Part shown: positions 26,403 to 34,779 of the stretch, one piece after another
Layout of the letters: each line of letters starts with the position of its first letter
Position numbering within the stretch: the stretch's first letter is position 1
Notes under the pieces: generated by a model
Told to the model about the DNA's origin: nothing
The model's input: only the letters and a program-made list of their open reading frames with translations
Database searches by the model: none
Source: Bacillota bacterium
Lineage (GTDB): Bacteria > Bacillota > Clostridia > Lachnospirales > Lachnospiraceae
Assembly (NCBI GenBank): GCA_023415635.1
Contig: JAEZJV010000013.1
Coordinates: 1 to 64,000, forward strand
Length of the DNA stretch: 64,000 nucleotides
Reading direction: 5' to 3'
Position numbers and translations under genes: made by a program

Positions 26403-27569
26403 ATGAGTAAAAAAGAAACACAAGGTATTTCATTTTTTGAAAAATACTTAACTATTTGGGTAGCCCTATGTATGGCTATAGGTATATTAATCGGAAAGTT
26501 TTTGCCGGGCATACCTAGTTTTCTAGAGAAACTGGAGTATTCTGGACAAAACATTCCAATCGCAGTACTTATTTGGATTATGATATATCCAATGATGTTG
26601 AAGATTGATTTTAAATCTATCAAAAATGTAGGAAAACATCCGGCGGGCATCCTAATATCAAGTGGTGCCAGCTGGATCATTAAGCCTTTTCTTATGTTTG
26701 GCTTAGCATCTTTATTTTTACAGGTAATTTTTAGTTCTATTCTTCCGGCAGACTTAGCAAAGGATTTTGTAACAGGAGCAGTTTTATTAGGAACAGCACC
26801 CTGTACTGCGATGGTATTTGTCTGGAGTACACTAACGAAAGGTGATCCTGCTCATACACTTGTTCAGGTTTCAGTCAATGACTTACTTATTTTGGTACTG
26901 TTTGTTCCGATCGTTCAGTTACTACTTGGTGTGAACAACGTAGAATTACCTTTAAGTATACTTATTTTTTCAGTTGTTTTATTTGTGGTTGTACCACTAA
27001 CTGGAGGCTTCCTATCACGAGTTCTTATCATTAAGAAAAAGGGAGAAGAATACTTTACACAGAAATTTGTTACTAAGTTTGAGGGTGTAACGACTATAGG
27101 GTTGCTCCTAACTCTTGTAATAATATTTACTTTCCAAGGTAATATTCTATTAGAAAAACCACTCTATGTACTGTTGATCGCTGTACCACTTATTTTACAG
27201 AATGTTATTTCTGCAAATTTAACCTATTTTGTATGTAAAGTAGCTAAGCTTCCTCATAATATTGCTGCACCTGCATCCTTAATTGCAGCATCTGACTTTT
27301 TTGAATTATCAGTAGCAGTTGCAATTGCACTCTTTGGTCCGGAATCTCCGGTTGTTCTTGCTTGTACAGTTGGTGTCCTTACGGAAGTACCAGTTATGCT
27401 ATTACTTGTTAAAATTATTAATAAGACAAAACATTGGTTCCCAGCTGCTAATTATATTGCACATAATGAAATGATTGAAGAAACAGAAGCAAGTGAAGTA
27501 TCTGATACAATTGGAGAAGCTGAGGCAAATGAAGTAACTGAACCAATAGAAGTAACTGAAACAAAATAA
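26403..27569 (+). CDS. acr3: Arsenite efflux permease, ACR3 family
   Basis: A 388-residue polytopic membrane protein with about ten helices. The essential Cys of ACR3 is in GTAPCTAMVFVWS and the essential Glu in GVLTEVPVM. It exports As(III), and with ArsA could work as an ATP-driven pump. It ends with an unusual acidic cytoplasmic tail of about 30 residues made of repeated Glu-Val/Thr units (TEASEVSD, EANEVTEPIEVTE), longer than usual for the family. AGAAAGAAGG precedes the ATG. It sits 49 bases after arsR1 in the same operon. Confidence 0.93.
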   Translation: MSKKETQGISFFEKYLTIWVALCMAIGILIGKFLPGIPSFLEKLEYSGQNIPIAVLIWIMIYPMMLKIDFKSIKNVGKHPAGILISSGASWIIKPFLMFGLASLFLQVIFSSILPADLAKDFVTGAVLLGTAPCTAMVFVWSTLTKGDPAHTLVQVSVNDLLILVLFVPIVQLLLGVNNVELPLSILIFSVVLFVVVPLTGGFLSRVLIIKKKGEEYFTQKFVTKFEGVTTIGLLLTLVIIFTFQGNILLEKPLYVLLIAVPLILQNVISANLTYFVCKVAKLPHNIAAPASLIAASDFFELSVAVAIALFGPESPVVLACTVGVLTEVPVMLLLVKIINKTKHWFPAANYIAHNEMIEETEASEVSDTIGEAEANEVTEPIEVTETK

Positions 27570-27593
27570 TAAAGAAAGAATGGAGAAATTAAT

Positions 27594-28049
27594 ATGAAAA
27601 ATATGCAAATTTTTGAGCCTGCAATGTGCTGCGCAACCGGATTATGTGGAGTAGGAGTTGATCCTGAACTCTTAAGAATTTCAACAGTACTTAATACACT
27701 GGAGAAGAATGATTTAGTGGTGGCCAGATTTAATTTGACCAATGCACCCCAGGAGTTTATTACAAACAAAGCAGTAAATACTTTCATCAAGGAAAAGGGT
27801 GTTGACGGATTGCCAATCACCGTATTAGATGGTGAGATTGTAATAACAGGAAGATATCCTACCAATGAAGAATTTGTTAAACTTCTAAATATCCCAAGGA
27901 GTTATGTAGGCGAACAACCAAAGGTAGCTAAAGCTACAATAACAAAAAGCAGCGGATGCGGCTGTTCAGGCGGAAACTGTTCAGATGGAAGCTGCATTAA
28001 GGAAAATGATATAGACCAACCCCAAATACAAAGTGTTAATAATGAGTAG
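27594..28049 (+). CDS. arsD: ArsD arsenite metallochaperone
   Basis: A 151-residue ArsD. The vicinal Cys pair and third Cys of the As(III) site are in EPAMCCATGLCGVGVDP, near residues 11-18. The C-terminal CGCSGGNCSDGSC adds four more cysteines in a glycine/serine-rich tail, comparable to the extra vicinal pairs of some ArsD proteins. ArsD delivers As(III) to ArsA and is a weak repressor in other operons. Its position between acr3 and arsA fits this role. GGAGAAATT precedes the start. Confidence 0.92.
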   Translation: MKNMQIFEPAMCCATGLCGVGVDPELLRISTVLNTLEKNDLVVARFNLTNAPQEFITNKAVNTFIKEKGVDGLPITVLDGEIVITGRYPTNEEFVKLLNIPRSYVGEQPKVAKATITKSSGCGCSGGNCSDGSCIKENDIDQPQIQSVNNE

Positions 28050-28108
28050 AAAATTATAAATATATACAAAAATAGGTGGCAGATGATACGGAAAGGATAG
28101 GTTATTAT

Positions 28109-29845
28109 ATGAACGATTTTGATCCTCTGAAAATAGAACTGACGAAATACTTATTCTATACAGGTAAAGGAGGCGTAGGTAAGACTTCTACAGCTTGTGC
28201 AACTGCAGTATTATTAGCGGATAGTGGCAGAAAAGTCTTGTTAATCAGTACAGATCCGGCCTCTAATCTACAGGATGTATTTGGTACAGATCTTAATAAT
28301 AAAGGAGTTCCGATTGATGAGGTACCTAATCTGGTAGTTGCTAATCTTGATCCGATTTTAGCGGCTGCTGAATATCGTGAAAGTGTAATTGCACCTTATC
28401 GAGGGCTATTACCTGATACCGTACTTAACAATATGGAAGAGCAATTATCGGGCTCCTGTACAGTTGAGATTGCGGCTTTTAACGAGTTTTCTAAATTTAT
28501 AACGGATGAAAAAATACAGGAAGATTATGATTATGTGATTTTTGATACCGCACCAACCGGACACACTCTAAGAATGCTACAGTTACCTTCCGCATGGAGT
28601 AATTTTATTAGTGAAAATACTCACGGAGCATCTTGCCTTGGCCAGCTTTCAGGTCTGGAAAGCAAGAAAGAAATTTATAAGAATGCAGTGGAAACATTGG
28701 CGAATGGATCACTTACAACATTAATCTTAGTATCGCGTCCCGAAGAAACACCCTTAAAAGAAGCAGAAAGAGCTTCTAAAGAACTTTCTGAAATTGGAGT
28801 AAGTAATCAAACATTGATAATCAATGGCATCTTAACTTCTTATGACGATGATATTTCTATGGGATTGTATAAAAAGCAACAGAGGGCGCTTGCTAACATA
28901 CCTGAGGGTCTAAAGAATATAGTGACACTTACCATTCCACTGAGAGCTTATAACATAACCGGAATTGATAATATTAGGGCGCTACTTCACAAAGACAGCT
29001 ATATGATACGTGAGGAGACGGTTAACGCCAGTGTTATTCCGCAATTGAAAGATGTTATTGAGGATCTTTATCATACTAATAAAAAAGTTATTTTTACAAT
29101 GGGTAAAGGTGGGGTAGGAAAAACTACGATTGCAGCATCAATTGCTCTTGGTTTAGCTGCAAAAGGAAAGAAAGTACATTTGACAACCACAGATCCTGCA
29201 GCTCATCTTAAATTTGTCATTAAGGAGAACGGTGGTATTACAATGAGTCATATAGATGAAAAGGAAGAGCTCAAAAAGTATCAGGAGGAAGTTCTTTCAA
29301 AGGCTAGAGAAACCATGTCAGAGGAAGATATCGCCTATGTAGAAGAGGATTTAAGATCTCCATGTACGCAAGAAATAGCCGTATTTAGAGCATTTGCTGA
29401 AATTGTTGATAAAGCAGAGGATCAAATTGTGGTGATTGATACAGCACCTACCGGGCATACATTATTATTATTAGATTCCACTCAAAGTTATAACCAGGAG
29501 ATTAAGCGCTCCAATGGTGATATACCGGAAGCAGCTAAGAAACTATTACCAAGACTACGTAACGCTGCCGAAACCGAGGTAATTATAGTAACTTTGGCTG
29601 AAACAACTCCTGTATACGAGGCATTACGACTGGAGGAGGATTTGAAACGTGCTAAAATAGCTACGAAGTGGTGGGTTATCAATTCCTCGTTATATCAAAC
29701 AGGAACGACAAATCAAATGTTATCTGCAAAAGCCACTAATGAAATTGAATGGATCAATAAAGTAGATGCTCATTCTAACGGCAATTTTGCATTAATAAGC
29801 TGGAGTGCCGATGAGATTAAAGGAGATAAATTATTGGAACTATAA
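28109..29845 (+). CDS. arsA: ArsA arsenite-stimulated ATPase
   Basis: A 578-residue two-domain ATPase. Each half has a Walker A (GKGGVGKTS near residue 16 and GKGGVGKTT near 331) and a DTAPTGHT signature. Three allosteric As(III) cysteines are placed as in plasmid R773 ArsA: SGSCTVEI, GASCLGQ and RSPCTQEI. The ATG at 28109 is chosen with GAAAGG ahead; an in-frame GTG at 28076 would add 11 residues. ArsA couples ATP hydrolysis to As(III) extrusion, here with ACR3 rather than ArsB. The duplication and length are standard. A terminator follows. Confidence 0.95.
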   Translation: MNDFDPLKIELTKYLFYTGKGGVGKTSTACATAVLLADSGRKVLLISTDPASNLQDVFGTDLNNKGVPIDEVPNLVVANLDPILAAAEYRESVIAPYRGLLPDTVLNNMEEQLSGSCTVEIAAFNEFSKFITDEKIQEDYDYVIFDTAPTGHTLRMLQLPSAWSNFISENTHGASCLGQLSGLESKKEIYKNAVETLANGSLTTLILVSRPEETPLKEAERASKELSEIGVSNQTLIINGILTSYDDDISMGLYKKQQRALANIPEGLKNIVTLTIPLRAYNITGIDNIRALLHKDSYMIREETVNASVIPQLKDVIEDLYHTNKKVIFTMGKGGVGKTTIAASIALGLAAKGKKVHLTTTDPAAHLKFVIKENGGITMSHIDEKEELKKYQEEVLSKARETMSEEDIAYVEEDLRSPCTQEIAVFRAFAEIVDKAEDQIVVIDTAPTGHTLLLLDSTQSYNQEIKRSNGDIPEAAKKLLPRLRNAAETEVIIVTLAETTPVYEALRLEEDLKRAKIATKWWVINSSLYQTGTTNQMLSAKATNEIEWINKVDAHSNGNFALISWSADEIKGDKLLEL

Positions 29846-29852
29846 AAATGAA

Positions 29853-29887
29853 TGGGCTGCTGTATACTAAAGACGTACAGCAGCCCA
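29853..29887 (+). terminator. Terminator of the ars operon
   Basis: TGGGCTGCTGTA pairs with TACAGCAGCCCA around an 11-base loop, followed by TAATTTATATT. It may also serve the convergent permease gene. Confidence 0.7.
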
Positions 29888-29937
29888 TAATTTATATTAA
29901 TTAAATAGGTATCATCACATAATAGAAGTAAGATTTT

Positions 29938-30972
29938 CTATAGGCCTAGCATCAGAAGGAAGTCATATAAGTATCCTAATATATTGGAAAATATTAAAAA
30001 GTAGACAATATATAATGCAATTGCTTTTTTTCGCATGATTGTCATTAAACCCGCAATTACGCCTGCACTGGTGCCGGGACCAGTAATCATGAATGCAAGA
30101 AGTGCTCCCTGACTTGCTCCACCTGCTATCAAAGCATTTATGATTGGAATAGAAGAGGAACCGCTCACATATAAAGGCAAACCGACTAATGATAACAATG
30201 GTACTGCAAATATATTACCTGATCCCATATATTTCATTATGAGATCGGCTGGTACAAATTTGTTTATAATAAAGCCTATTGCTGCAAATACTGAGAAGTA
30301 TAAAAGAACCTGTTTGATACCAACATTATAAAATACCTTAATGAGTTCTTTAAGTTTGAATTTTTCAACGAAGCTTTGTTCTTTTACCACTGCAGTTTCA
30401 CATGAACAGGATTCAGCAACACTTGCATTACAACATGAACTTCTTGGGGCTTCAACAGATGCTGAATTGCAGCATGCATCTGTAGATACAGGAGCACAAC
30501 ATGAGGAAACTGGTTTGCTATCGGCAAATCTAGCTTGGCCGTCAAGAAAATGAGTTTTCTTTTCAATAAAATGTGTAATATATCCCGAACCAAGACCGAT
30601 AATAATTGAAGCTACTGTCAACGCTACAGCGAATTTTACGCTGATAATACCTGAATACAATATGAATTCATCAGGGCTCATCAAAGGTGATGAAGTGAGA
30701 AAAGCCATTATTGGGCCCCAAGGTAATGCCGTTGTCATCATTGCTACAATAACTGCCATAGTGCCGCAGGCACAGAAGGGGGTAAATGCACCGAAGCTTA
30801 CACTACCGATGATAGAGGCACCTTTCTTTTTCATAATTGCGCGCCGCATTTTCTCGGGATCTACATAAACGGTGATTGCTGCAGCAACCAATATACCGAA
30901 TAGGAGTATCAGGGAATTGTGTGCCAGTGTGCGTAGAACATAAATCAGAGTTTCTTTTAATAGATTTAACAT
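29938..30972 (-). CDS. ArsP/DUF318-type permease with a cysteine-pair-rich loop
   Basis: A 344-residue permease with eight or so helices in two clusters of four (about 20-140 and 215-340), matching the PF03773 permease family (ArsP and other metal exporters). FTPFCACGT at about residues 63-71 gives membrane-embedded thiols. The central loop (about 150-200) is unusual: it holds three CC pairs and a CSC (SSCCAP, DACCNS, SSCCNA, ESCSCE), eight cysteines in 34 residues. ArsP members export trivalent organoarsenicals; others handle Cu, Zn or Sb. It follows arsR2 in one operon, so arsenic or antimony efflux is the likely role. Confidence 0.85.
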   Translation of the reverse strand: MLNLLKETLIYVLRTLAHNSLILLFGILVAAAITVYVDPEKMRRAIMKKKGASIIGSVSFGAFTPFCACGTMAVIVAMMTTALPWGPIMAFLTSSPLMSPDEFILYSGIISVKFAVALTVASIIIGLGSGYITHFIEKKTHFLDGQARFADSKPVSSCCAPVSTDACCNSASVEAPRSSCCNASVAESCSCETAVVKEQSFVEKFKLKELIKVFYNVGIKQVLLYFSVFAAIGFIINKFVPADLIMKYMGSGNIFAVPLLSLVGLPLYVSGSSSIPIINALIAGGASQGALLAFMITGPGTSAGVIAGLMTIMRKKAIALYIVYFLIFSNILGYLYDFLLMLGL

Positions 30973-30991
30973 AATATATCCTCCTTGATTA

Positions 30992-31007
30992 ATCGTATTT
31001 ATACGAT
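30992..31007. promoter_or_regulatory. ArsR2-type operator, internal site
   Basis: ATCGTA-TTTA-TACGAT lies between arsR2 and the permease gene, 20 bases upstream of the permease start. It matches the stronger site before arsR2 (31396-31415) and could regulate the permease separately. Confidence 0.6.
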
Positions 31008-31035
31008 ATAACTGACTAAAAAAATGGGCTGCATG

Positions 31036-31359
31036 CTATTTACAGTCGCAGCCACTCTGTGCGAGATCTTCAGATAATCCTTTCAGCAATCCATCAATTA
31101 CTTCTTGATTCAAGAAAAAGCACGTCCATTGACCTCGTTTCTCTTTTTTGATAATTTCTGCATCCAATAGGACTTTAATATGCTGCGATACAGTCGATTG
31201 TGCAAGACCAGTTGCCTTTACTACATCACCTACACTGATACCATTTTCATAATATTCAATCCTATTGCAGCAGGTGGCTATTGATTTATTCTGTAAGGAC
31301 TTTACAATTTGATATCTTACTTCATTACCAAGTGCATCGCATATCTTAGATATATTCAT
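31036..31359 (-). CDS. Second ArsR-family repressor (arsR2)
   Basis: A 107-residue winged-helix regulator. Cys pairs are at ATCCNR (residues 29-30, in the first half) and at the C-terminus SGCDC, distinct from the CVC of arsR1. The recognition helix region is GLAQSTVSQHIKVLLDAEII. Such a spacing may bind As(III) at a different, CC-based site. It is upstream of the permease gene in the same direction, 63 bases apart. Operator-like TATCGTA-N4-TACGATA palindromes lie before both genes, so it probably represses its own operon. Confidence 0.88.
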   Translation of the reverse strand: MNISKICDALGNEVRYQIVKSLQNKSIATCCNRIEYYENGISVGDVVKATGLAQSTVSQHIKVLLDAEIIKKEKRGQWTCFFLNQEVIDGLLKGLSEDLAQSGCDCK

Positions 31360-31395
31360 AGGTATTCACTCCTGTATTGTATTTCTGAAAATAAT

Positions 31396-31415
31396 ATATC
31401 GTAAAAATACGATAT
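31396..31415. promoter_or_regulatory. ArsR2-type operator, main site
   Basis: ATATCGTA-AAAA-TACGATAT is a perfect inverted repeat (8-base arms, 4-base spacer) about 35 bases upstream of arsR2. Confidence 0.7.
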
Positions 31416-31450
31416 TGTCAAGCGTTTTTTATTAATAAATAATAGAAGAT

Positions 31451-31678
31451 GTGTTGGTTAAATTTATAAATTATCTGAGCGATGCTGGTATTAGTATGAT
31501 AAATGATGATGTATTAAAAATACGATATATCAACAGTTTATTGGAAGGTACGAAAAGAAAAAGATCTTTTCTTTTTGATTTATGCTCAGATATTTATAGG
31601 CATTACCCAACGGGCAATTCTAATAAACAGACCGTTTTAAAGGATATGGAGAATATTATCTGTGGGAAAAACATGTAA
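31451..31678 (+). CDS. Uncertain small reading frame near the arsenic island
   Basis: A 75-codon frame beginning with TTG and lacking a clear ribosome binding site. The product would be charged (SLLEGTKRKRSFLF, then YRHYPTGNSNKQ) and matches no family I know. It contains a degenerate ArsR2-type site (TACGATAT at 31521-31528), which argues that part of it was once regulatory DNA. It could be a remnant. Confidence 0.2.
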   Translation: MLVKFINYLSDAGISMINDDVLKIRYINSLLEGTKRKRSFLFDLCSDIYRHYPTGNSNKQTVLKDMENIICGKNM

Positions 31679-32013
31679 ATAAAATGATGCTTGAAATGAA
31701 CGAAATAGTATTTTAAGTAGATATTTATATATATTCATTACATTTATTCGTTAAACAAGCGTTTTGCGAATAGTACGATATACAGATAATGAGTAAAAAC
31801 CACTACTCTATTGTCGAGTGACATAAATGTTCCTATATCAAAGACTTACATTTAATAACTATTATCATGTAAGGTATAATATTATTCATATTCTAGATTA
31901 AAACGTATATAAGTGTCTAAATATAATAAGGACCTAAATCCACCTATATATATCCTAACTTTTTTATAATTGATAAGCGAATTGCTATTTGATGAATTCC
32001 TTATCAACCCTAT

Positions 32014-32628
32014 TTACTTCATATGCTTTGCAATATATACTGCAGTTTTGGCAATCGGTAAGGTATCTATTTCTTTATCAGGAATAATTCCCCAAAGAAC
32101 ATAATTAAACTCTTTATAGTTCCAACTGGCAAGAACAGCATTCATTTCTTGATCTGAGGCTGTATATTGTACCTTGATGTCTATACCTTTACCACCCTCG
32201 AATGTCTTTGCAAACCAACTTTCCTCACGTTTATCATCAAAGGAATAGTTTAATCCAGACAAAGTTTGAATATCCTCTTTACCTACACGTAAAGTCATAT
32301 CCACTTCAACGATTTTATCATAATAATTCACTTGTGCAATCGTTTCATCAATTATGCTATAAGTAGGATTTTCAATCCAATTTATATTTTTTGGTAATTG
32401 AATTGTGATTCCCAGTTTATCAAAATTATCAATCTCAGGTTCTTCAATTGAGCTATCATCTTTCACCACAATTGATGCAGATGGTTCATTTTTTGTTTTA
32501 ACCACCTGTATTTGCACAGGAGGTATTTTTTCATCGATAATATTACTATTCTTATTACATCCAGTCAGTATTATTACTAACAATATTAATAATGCAAATA
32601 AATGAATTTTGGGTTGCTCTAAGAGCAT
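32014..32628 (-). CDS. Predicted lipoprotein downstream of blaI
   Basis: A 204-residue lipoprotein. The start at 32628 is chosen because AAAGGAGG lies 8 bases ahead; longer in-frame starts have poor sites. The signal is FALLILLVIILTGC with Cys near residue 24. The mature part has a Glu/Asp-rich linker, then a domain with TIQLPKNINW and YYDKIVEVDMTLRVGK, which I do not recognise but which resembles other clostridial small lipoproteins. It follows the blaI-like gene by 149 bases in the same direction, separated by two hairpins. The gene may belong to the BlaI regulon. Confidence 0.75.
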   Translation of the reverse strand: MLLEQPKIHLFALLILLVIILTGCNKNSNIIDEKIPPVQIQVVKTKNEPSASIVVKDDSSIEEPEIDNFDKLGITIQLPKNINWIENPTYSIIDETIAQVNYYDKIVEVDMTLRVGKEDIQTLSGLNYSFDDKREESWFAKTFEGGKGIDIKVQYTASDQEMNAVLASWNYKEFNYVLWGIIPDKEIDTLPIAKTAVYIAKHMK

Positions 32629-32649
32629 CAACATAACCTCCTTTGGAGT

Positions 32650-32671
32650 AAAGTTACGCTTAGGTAACTTT
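32650..32671 (-). other. Perfect hairpin just before the lipoprotein ribosome binding site
   Basis: AAAGTTAC and GTAACTTT pair across a 6-base loop, ending about 10 bases before the lipoprotein ribosome binding site. It might influence translation or be the second half of an attenuator. Confidence 0.45.
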
Positions 32672-32680
32672 TTCACATAA

Positions 32681-32703
32681 AAAAGCCTTATAATAAGGCT
32701 TTT
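32681..32703 (-). terminator. Terminator between blaI and the lipoprotein gene
   Basis: Read on the minus strand, AAAAGCCTTA pairs with TAAGGCTTTT and is followed by further T residues. It would stop part of the blaI transcript before the lipoprotein gene. Confidence 0.65.
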
Positions 32704-32777
32704 ACATGTACTATCTATATTCCTGGGACCTTATGTCCTATTACACCGGATTAATATAATCCTGCTTCAAAACGGTA

Positions 32778-33152
32778 TCAAAATCTCTGCTCTCCTATGA
32801 TTCTCTGAAGTTCAAGTACTTCTGTCTTGGATAAATCTTGATTTTTTAAGTACTCTACCAGAAATGTGTTTAAAGATCCGTTATACAACTTATTCAATAA
32901 TACTTTGGTTTCAATTGCCTGAACAGTACGCTTAGATATCGCAGCCTTGCAAAAGAAGCCAGGATCCTCACGTTTAATAGCACCTTTATCAATCAGACGA
33001 TTAATTACTGTGTAAGTCGTATTCTTCTCCCACCCGATATATTCCTTGATTATCTTGGAAATATCCTTGGCGGCCAGAACCTTGTTCGACCACAGTAATT
33101 CCATGATATTCAATTCTCCTTCGTGAAGACGTATTTCCGGTAATGCTGCCAT
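32778..33152 (-). CDS. BlaI/MecI-family repressor
   Basis: A 124-residue penicillinase-repressor family protein: winged helix at about residues 7-75 (LHEGELNIMELLWSNK, then NTTYTVINRLIDKGAI), and a helical dimer domain to the end. In classical systems BlaI is cleaved or released after signalling by the sensor BlaR1. No BlaR1-type gene lies nearby, so induction must come from elsewhere or the repressor responds to other wall stress. A CTACAACTGTAG palindrome is centred about 39 bases before its start, supporting autoregulation; like sites occur near the large amidase. Confidence 0.9.
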   Translation of the reverse strand: MAALPEIRLHEGELNIMELLWSNKVLAAKDISKIIKEYIGWEKNTTYTVINRLIDKGAIKREDPGFFCKAAISKRTVQAIETKVLLNKLYNGSLNTFLVEYLKNQDLSKTEVLELQRIIGEQRF

Positions 33153-33185
33153 TAAATTCTACACCCCTTAACCTAAATTTTAGCA

Positions 33186-33197
33186 CTACAACTGTAG
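33186..33197. promoter_or_regulatory. BlaI-like operator before blaI
   Basis: CTACA-AC-TGTAG, arms identical to those of 4775-4786, overlaps the likely blaI promoter. Confidence 0.6.
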
Positions 33198-33381
33198 AAA
33201 ATAAAATACAGCATATGCATCACTACTCGCCTGCTGTATTCTGTTGTGTTTTTAAATAATCCTTATCCGAAAAGTAGAAAGTTGAAATAAAACTTATTTT
33301 AAATTATTGATATATATGTAGCCTGTAAAAACAGGAACTTACCATTGTAGAATAATTTATAGGGGATGGCAAAATAAATAT

Positions 33382-33393
33382 CTACACACGTAG
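33382..33393. promoter_or_regulatory. Degenerate BlaI-like palindrome
   Basis: CTACACACGTAG keeps CTACA on one side and CGTAG on the other, one mismatch from the full arms. It lies between blaI and the upstream ATPase gene. Confidence 0.3.
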
Positions 33394-33483
33394 ACAGAGT
33401 CTGCAGTTCCATACTATAACAATAGAATGAGTTTGTCAACAGTTTTCTTAATATTTTCGTAAAAAAATAGTTAAAATATGACA

Positions 33484-34773
33484 TTACAGACAGAATACTG
33501 CATAGTAGGGAACATATTTAATTTGATTGGAGAACTCAAAATTTTTAGAAGAAATCTTAACAGCGTAAGGAAATTCACATTTTTGTCTTAACACACTGAT
33601 ACTTTTTGATCTCGTATTTGAGCTTTCGTGAATTTCAATGGGTATGATTTCAAGATTTTTTGCAATGATGAAATCAATCTTAGCCATTGATTCAGACTCC
33701 CAGAAGACAAAGGGATAATTCTTTGCCTGAAGGGATTGTGCGACATAATTTTCAAGAAGTGCTTTTTTATTGTTCACAACACCGCTAGAGCCCTGCTCTT
33801 CTATTATTTTTGAGTATAATATGCCGGTGTCGGGAAGATATAATTTAAAATTACTGTTGGAGGCATCACAGGAATTGTTCAATAAAATCAACTCGGAAGG
33901 ATTTTGCAGCTGTTCAGTACTGATCTTGTTGCAACGGATCACATAATTCTGTTCAACGAGCTTTTGGATAGCATCACGGTACATAGCATGTGTGGTACCT
34001 TTCCGGATAATCTTATATTGGAATTTTTTGTTATCCTTTAGCAATTGATATGTGAGACTATCAAAGACCTGCTTCATCTTCAGGGAATCACTGTCAGCAT
34101 TATCACGGCTGATATAATCATGGTAAGAACTCACAATAAAGGCCTGCTGTTCAGATACATTCACAACATCAGAAAAATTAAGGTATTCATTTATGAGTCC
34201 AGGCATACCGCCAATCTGTAGATAAAGGCTGTGAAGAGATAAAAGCTCTTTATGTACGATATCCGGAATATTGGTATTCGAATTAAAATGATTTATGATA
34301 GCTTCAATGTACCATTCACTACCAATAGCTCTTAAGAACTCATCGAATTCCAAGGGGTGAACCGAAAATTTTGAAAATATTGACTCCTGCTCTCTGGAAA
34401 GCGGATGGCTGGAGATGGTAATGATATGTCTGAAACAGTCTGAGAATAAGCCTTTGTCGAGTGCCTGTATTGCTGCTTCACAACATCCGATCTCATCTAA
34501 AATCAATATTCTTCCTTCAATAGGAATGCTCTCTGACAGCTGAAAATAGTCTGTAATCCCGGGAATGAACTCCTCAGCGTTTAAAACCTCGAATAAATAG
34601 GTACATTCGGGATTGCGTTCAAAATTGATATAAGAAATCTGTGTATAAAAAGCCTTGGCAAAATCATATGCAAGATAAGTCTTTCCCACACCCTTAGCTC
34701 CAGCCAGTAATATTGGAGTTGCACTACTTTCATTTTTCCATCGGATCAATTCTTCAATGAGTTTTCTTTTCAA
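33484..34773 (-). CDS. AAA ATPase with DUF4143 C-terminal domain
   Basis: A 429-residue protein: AAA core in the N-terminal part (Walker A GAKGVGKTYLA near residues 24-34, Walker B ILILDEIG near 94), then DUF4143 from about residue 230. The C-terminal part resembles a PD-(D/E)xK fold (IDFIIAKNLEIIPIEIHESS), where the usual Lys of (E)xK is His here (IEIHE). Such proteins are often annotated as predicted ATPases of unknown role and are sometimes mobile. It starts 7 bases from rluD on the same strand, so it may be cotranscribed from the rluD-lspA promoter. Confidence 0.85.
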   Translation of the reverse strand: MKRKLIEELIRWKNESSATPILLAGAKGVGKTYLAYDFAKAFYTQISYINFERNPECTYLFEVLNAEEFIPGITDYFQLSESIPIEGRILILDEIGCCEAAIQALDKGLFSDCFRHIITISSHPLSREQESIFSKFSVHPLEFDEFLRAIGSEWYIEAIINHFNSNTNIPDIVHKELLSLHSLYLQIGGMPGLINEYLNFSDVVNVSEQQAFIVSSYHDYISRDNADSDSLKMKQVFDSLTYQLLKDNKKFQYKIIRKGTTHAMYRDAIQKLVEQNYVIRCNKISTEQLQNPSELILLNNSCDASNSNFKLYLPDTGILYSKIIEEQGSSGVVNNKKALLENYVAQSLQAKNYPFVFWESESMAKIDFIIAKNLEIIPIEIHESSNTRSKSISVLRQKCEFPYAVKISSKNFEFSNQIKYVPYYAVFCL

Positions 34774-34779
34774 CGATTA

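Larger units (their letters stand above)
31360..32013. other. AT-rich intergenic region with ArsR2-type sites
   Basis: It holds the arsR2 operator (31396-31415), a small uncertain reading frame (31451-31678), two more TACGATAT half-sites (31521-31528, 31774-31781) and about 230 further bases with no gene that I can support. It looks like decayed or rearranged DNA at the island edge. Confidence 0.5.
33153..33483. other. Upstream region of the blaI-like gene
   Basis: About 330 bases without a gene. It contains BlaI-like palindromes at 33186-33197 and 33382-33393, and A/T-rich promoter-like DNA on the minus strand. Confidence 0.6.
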
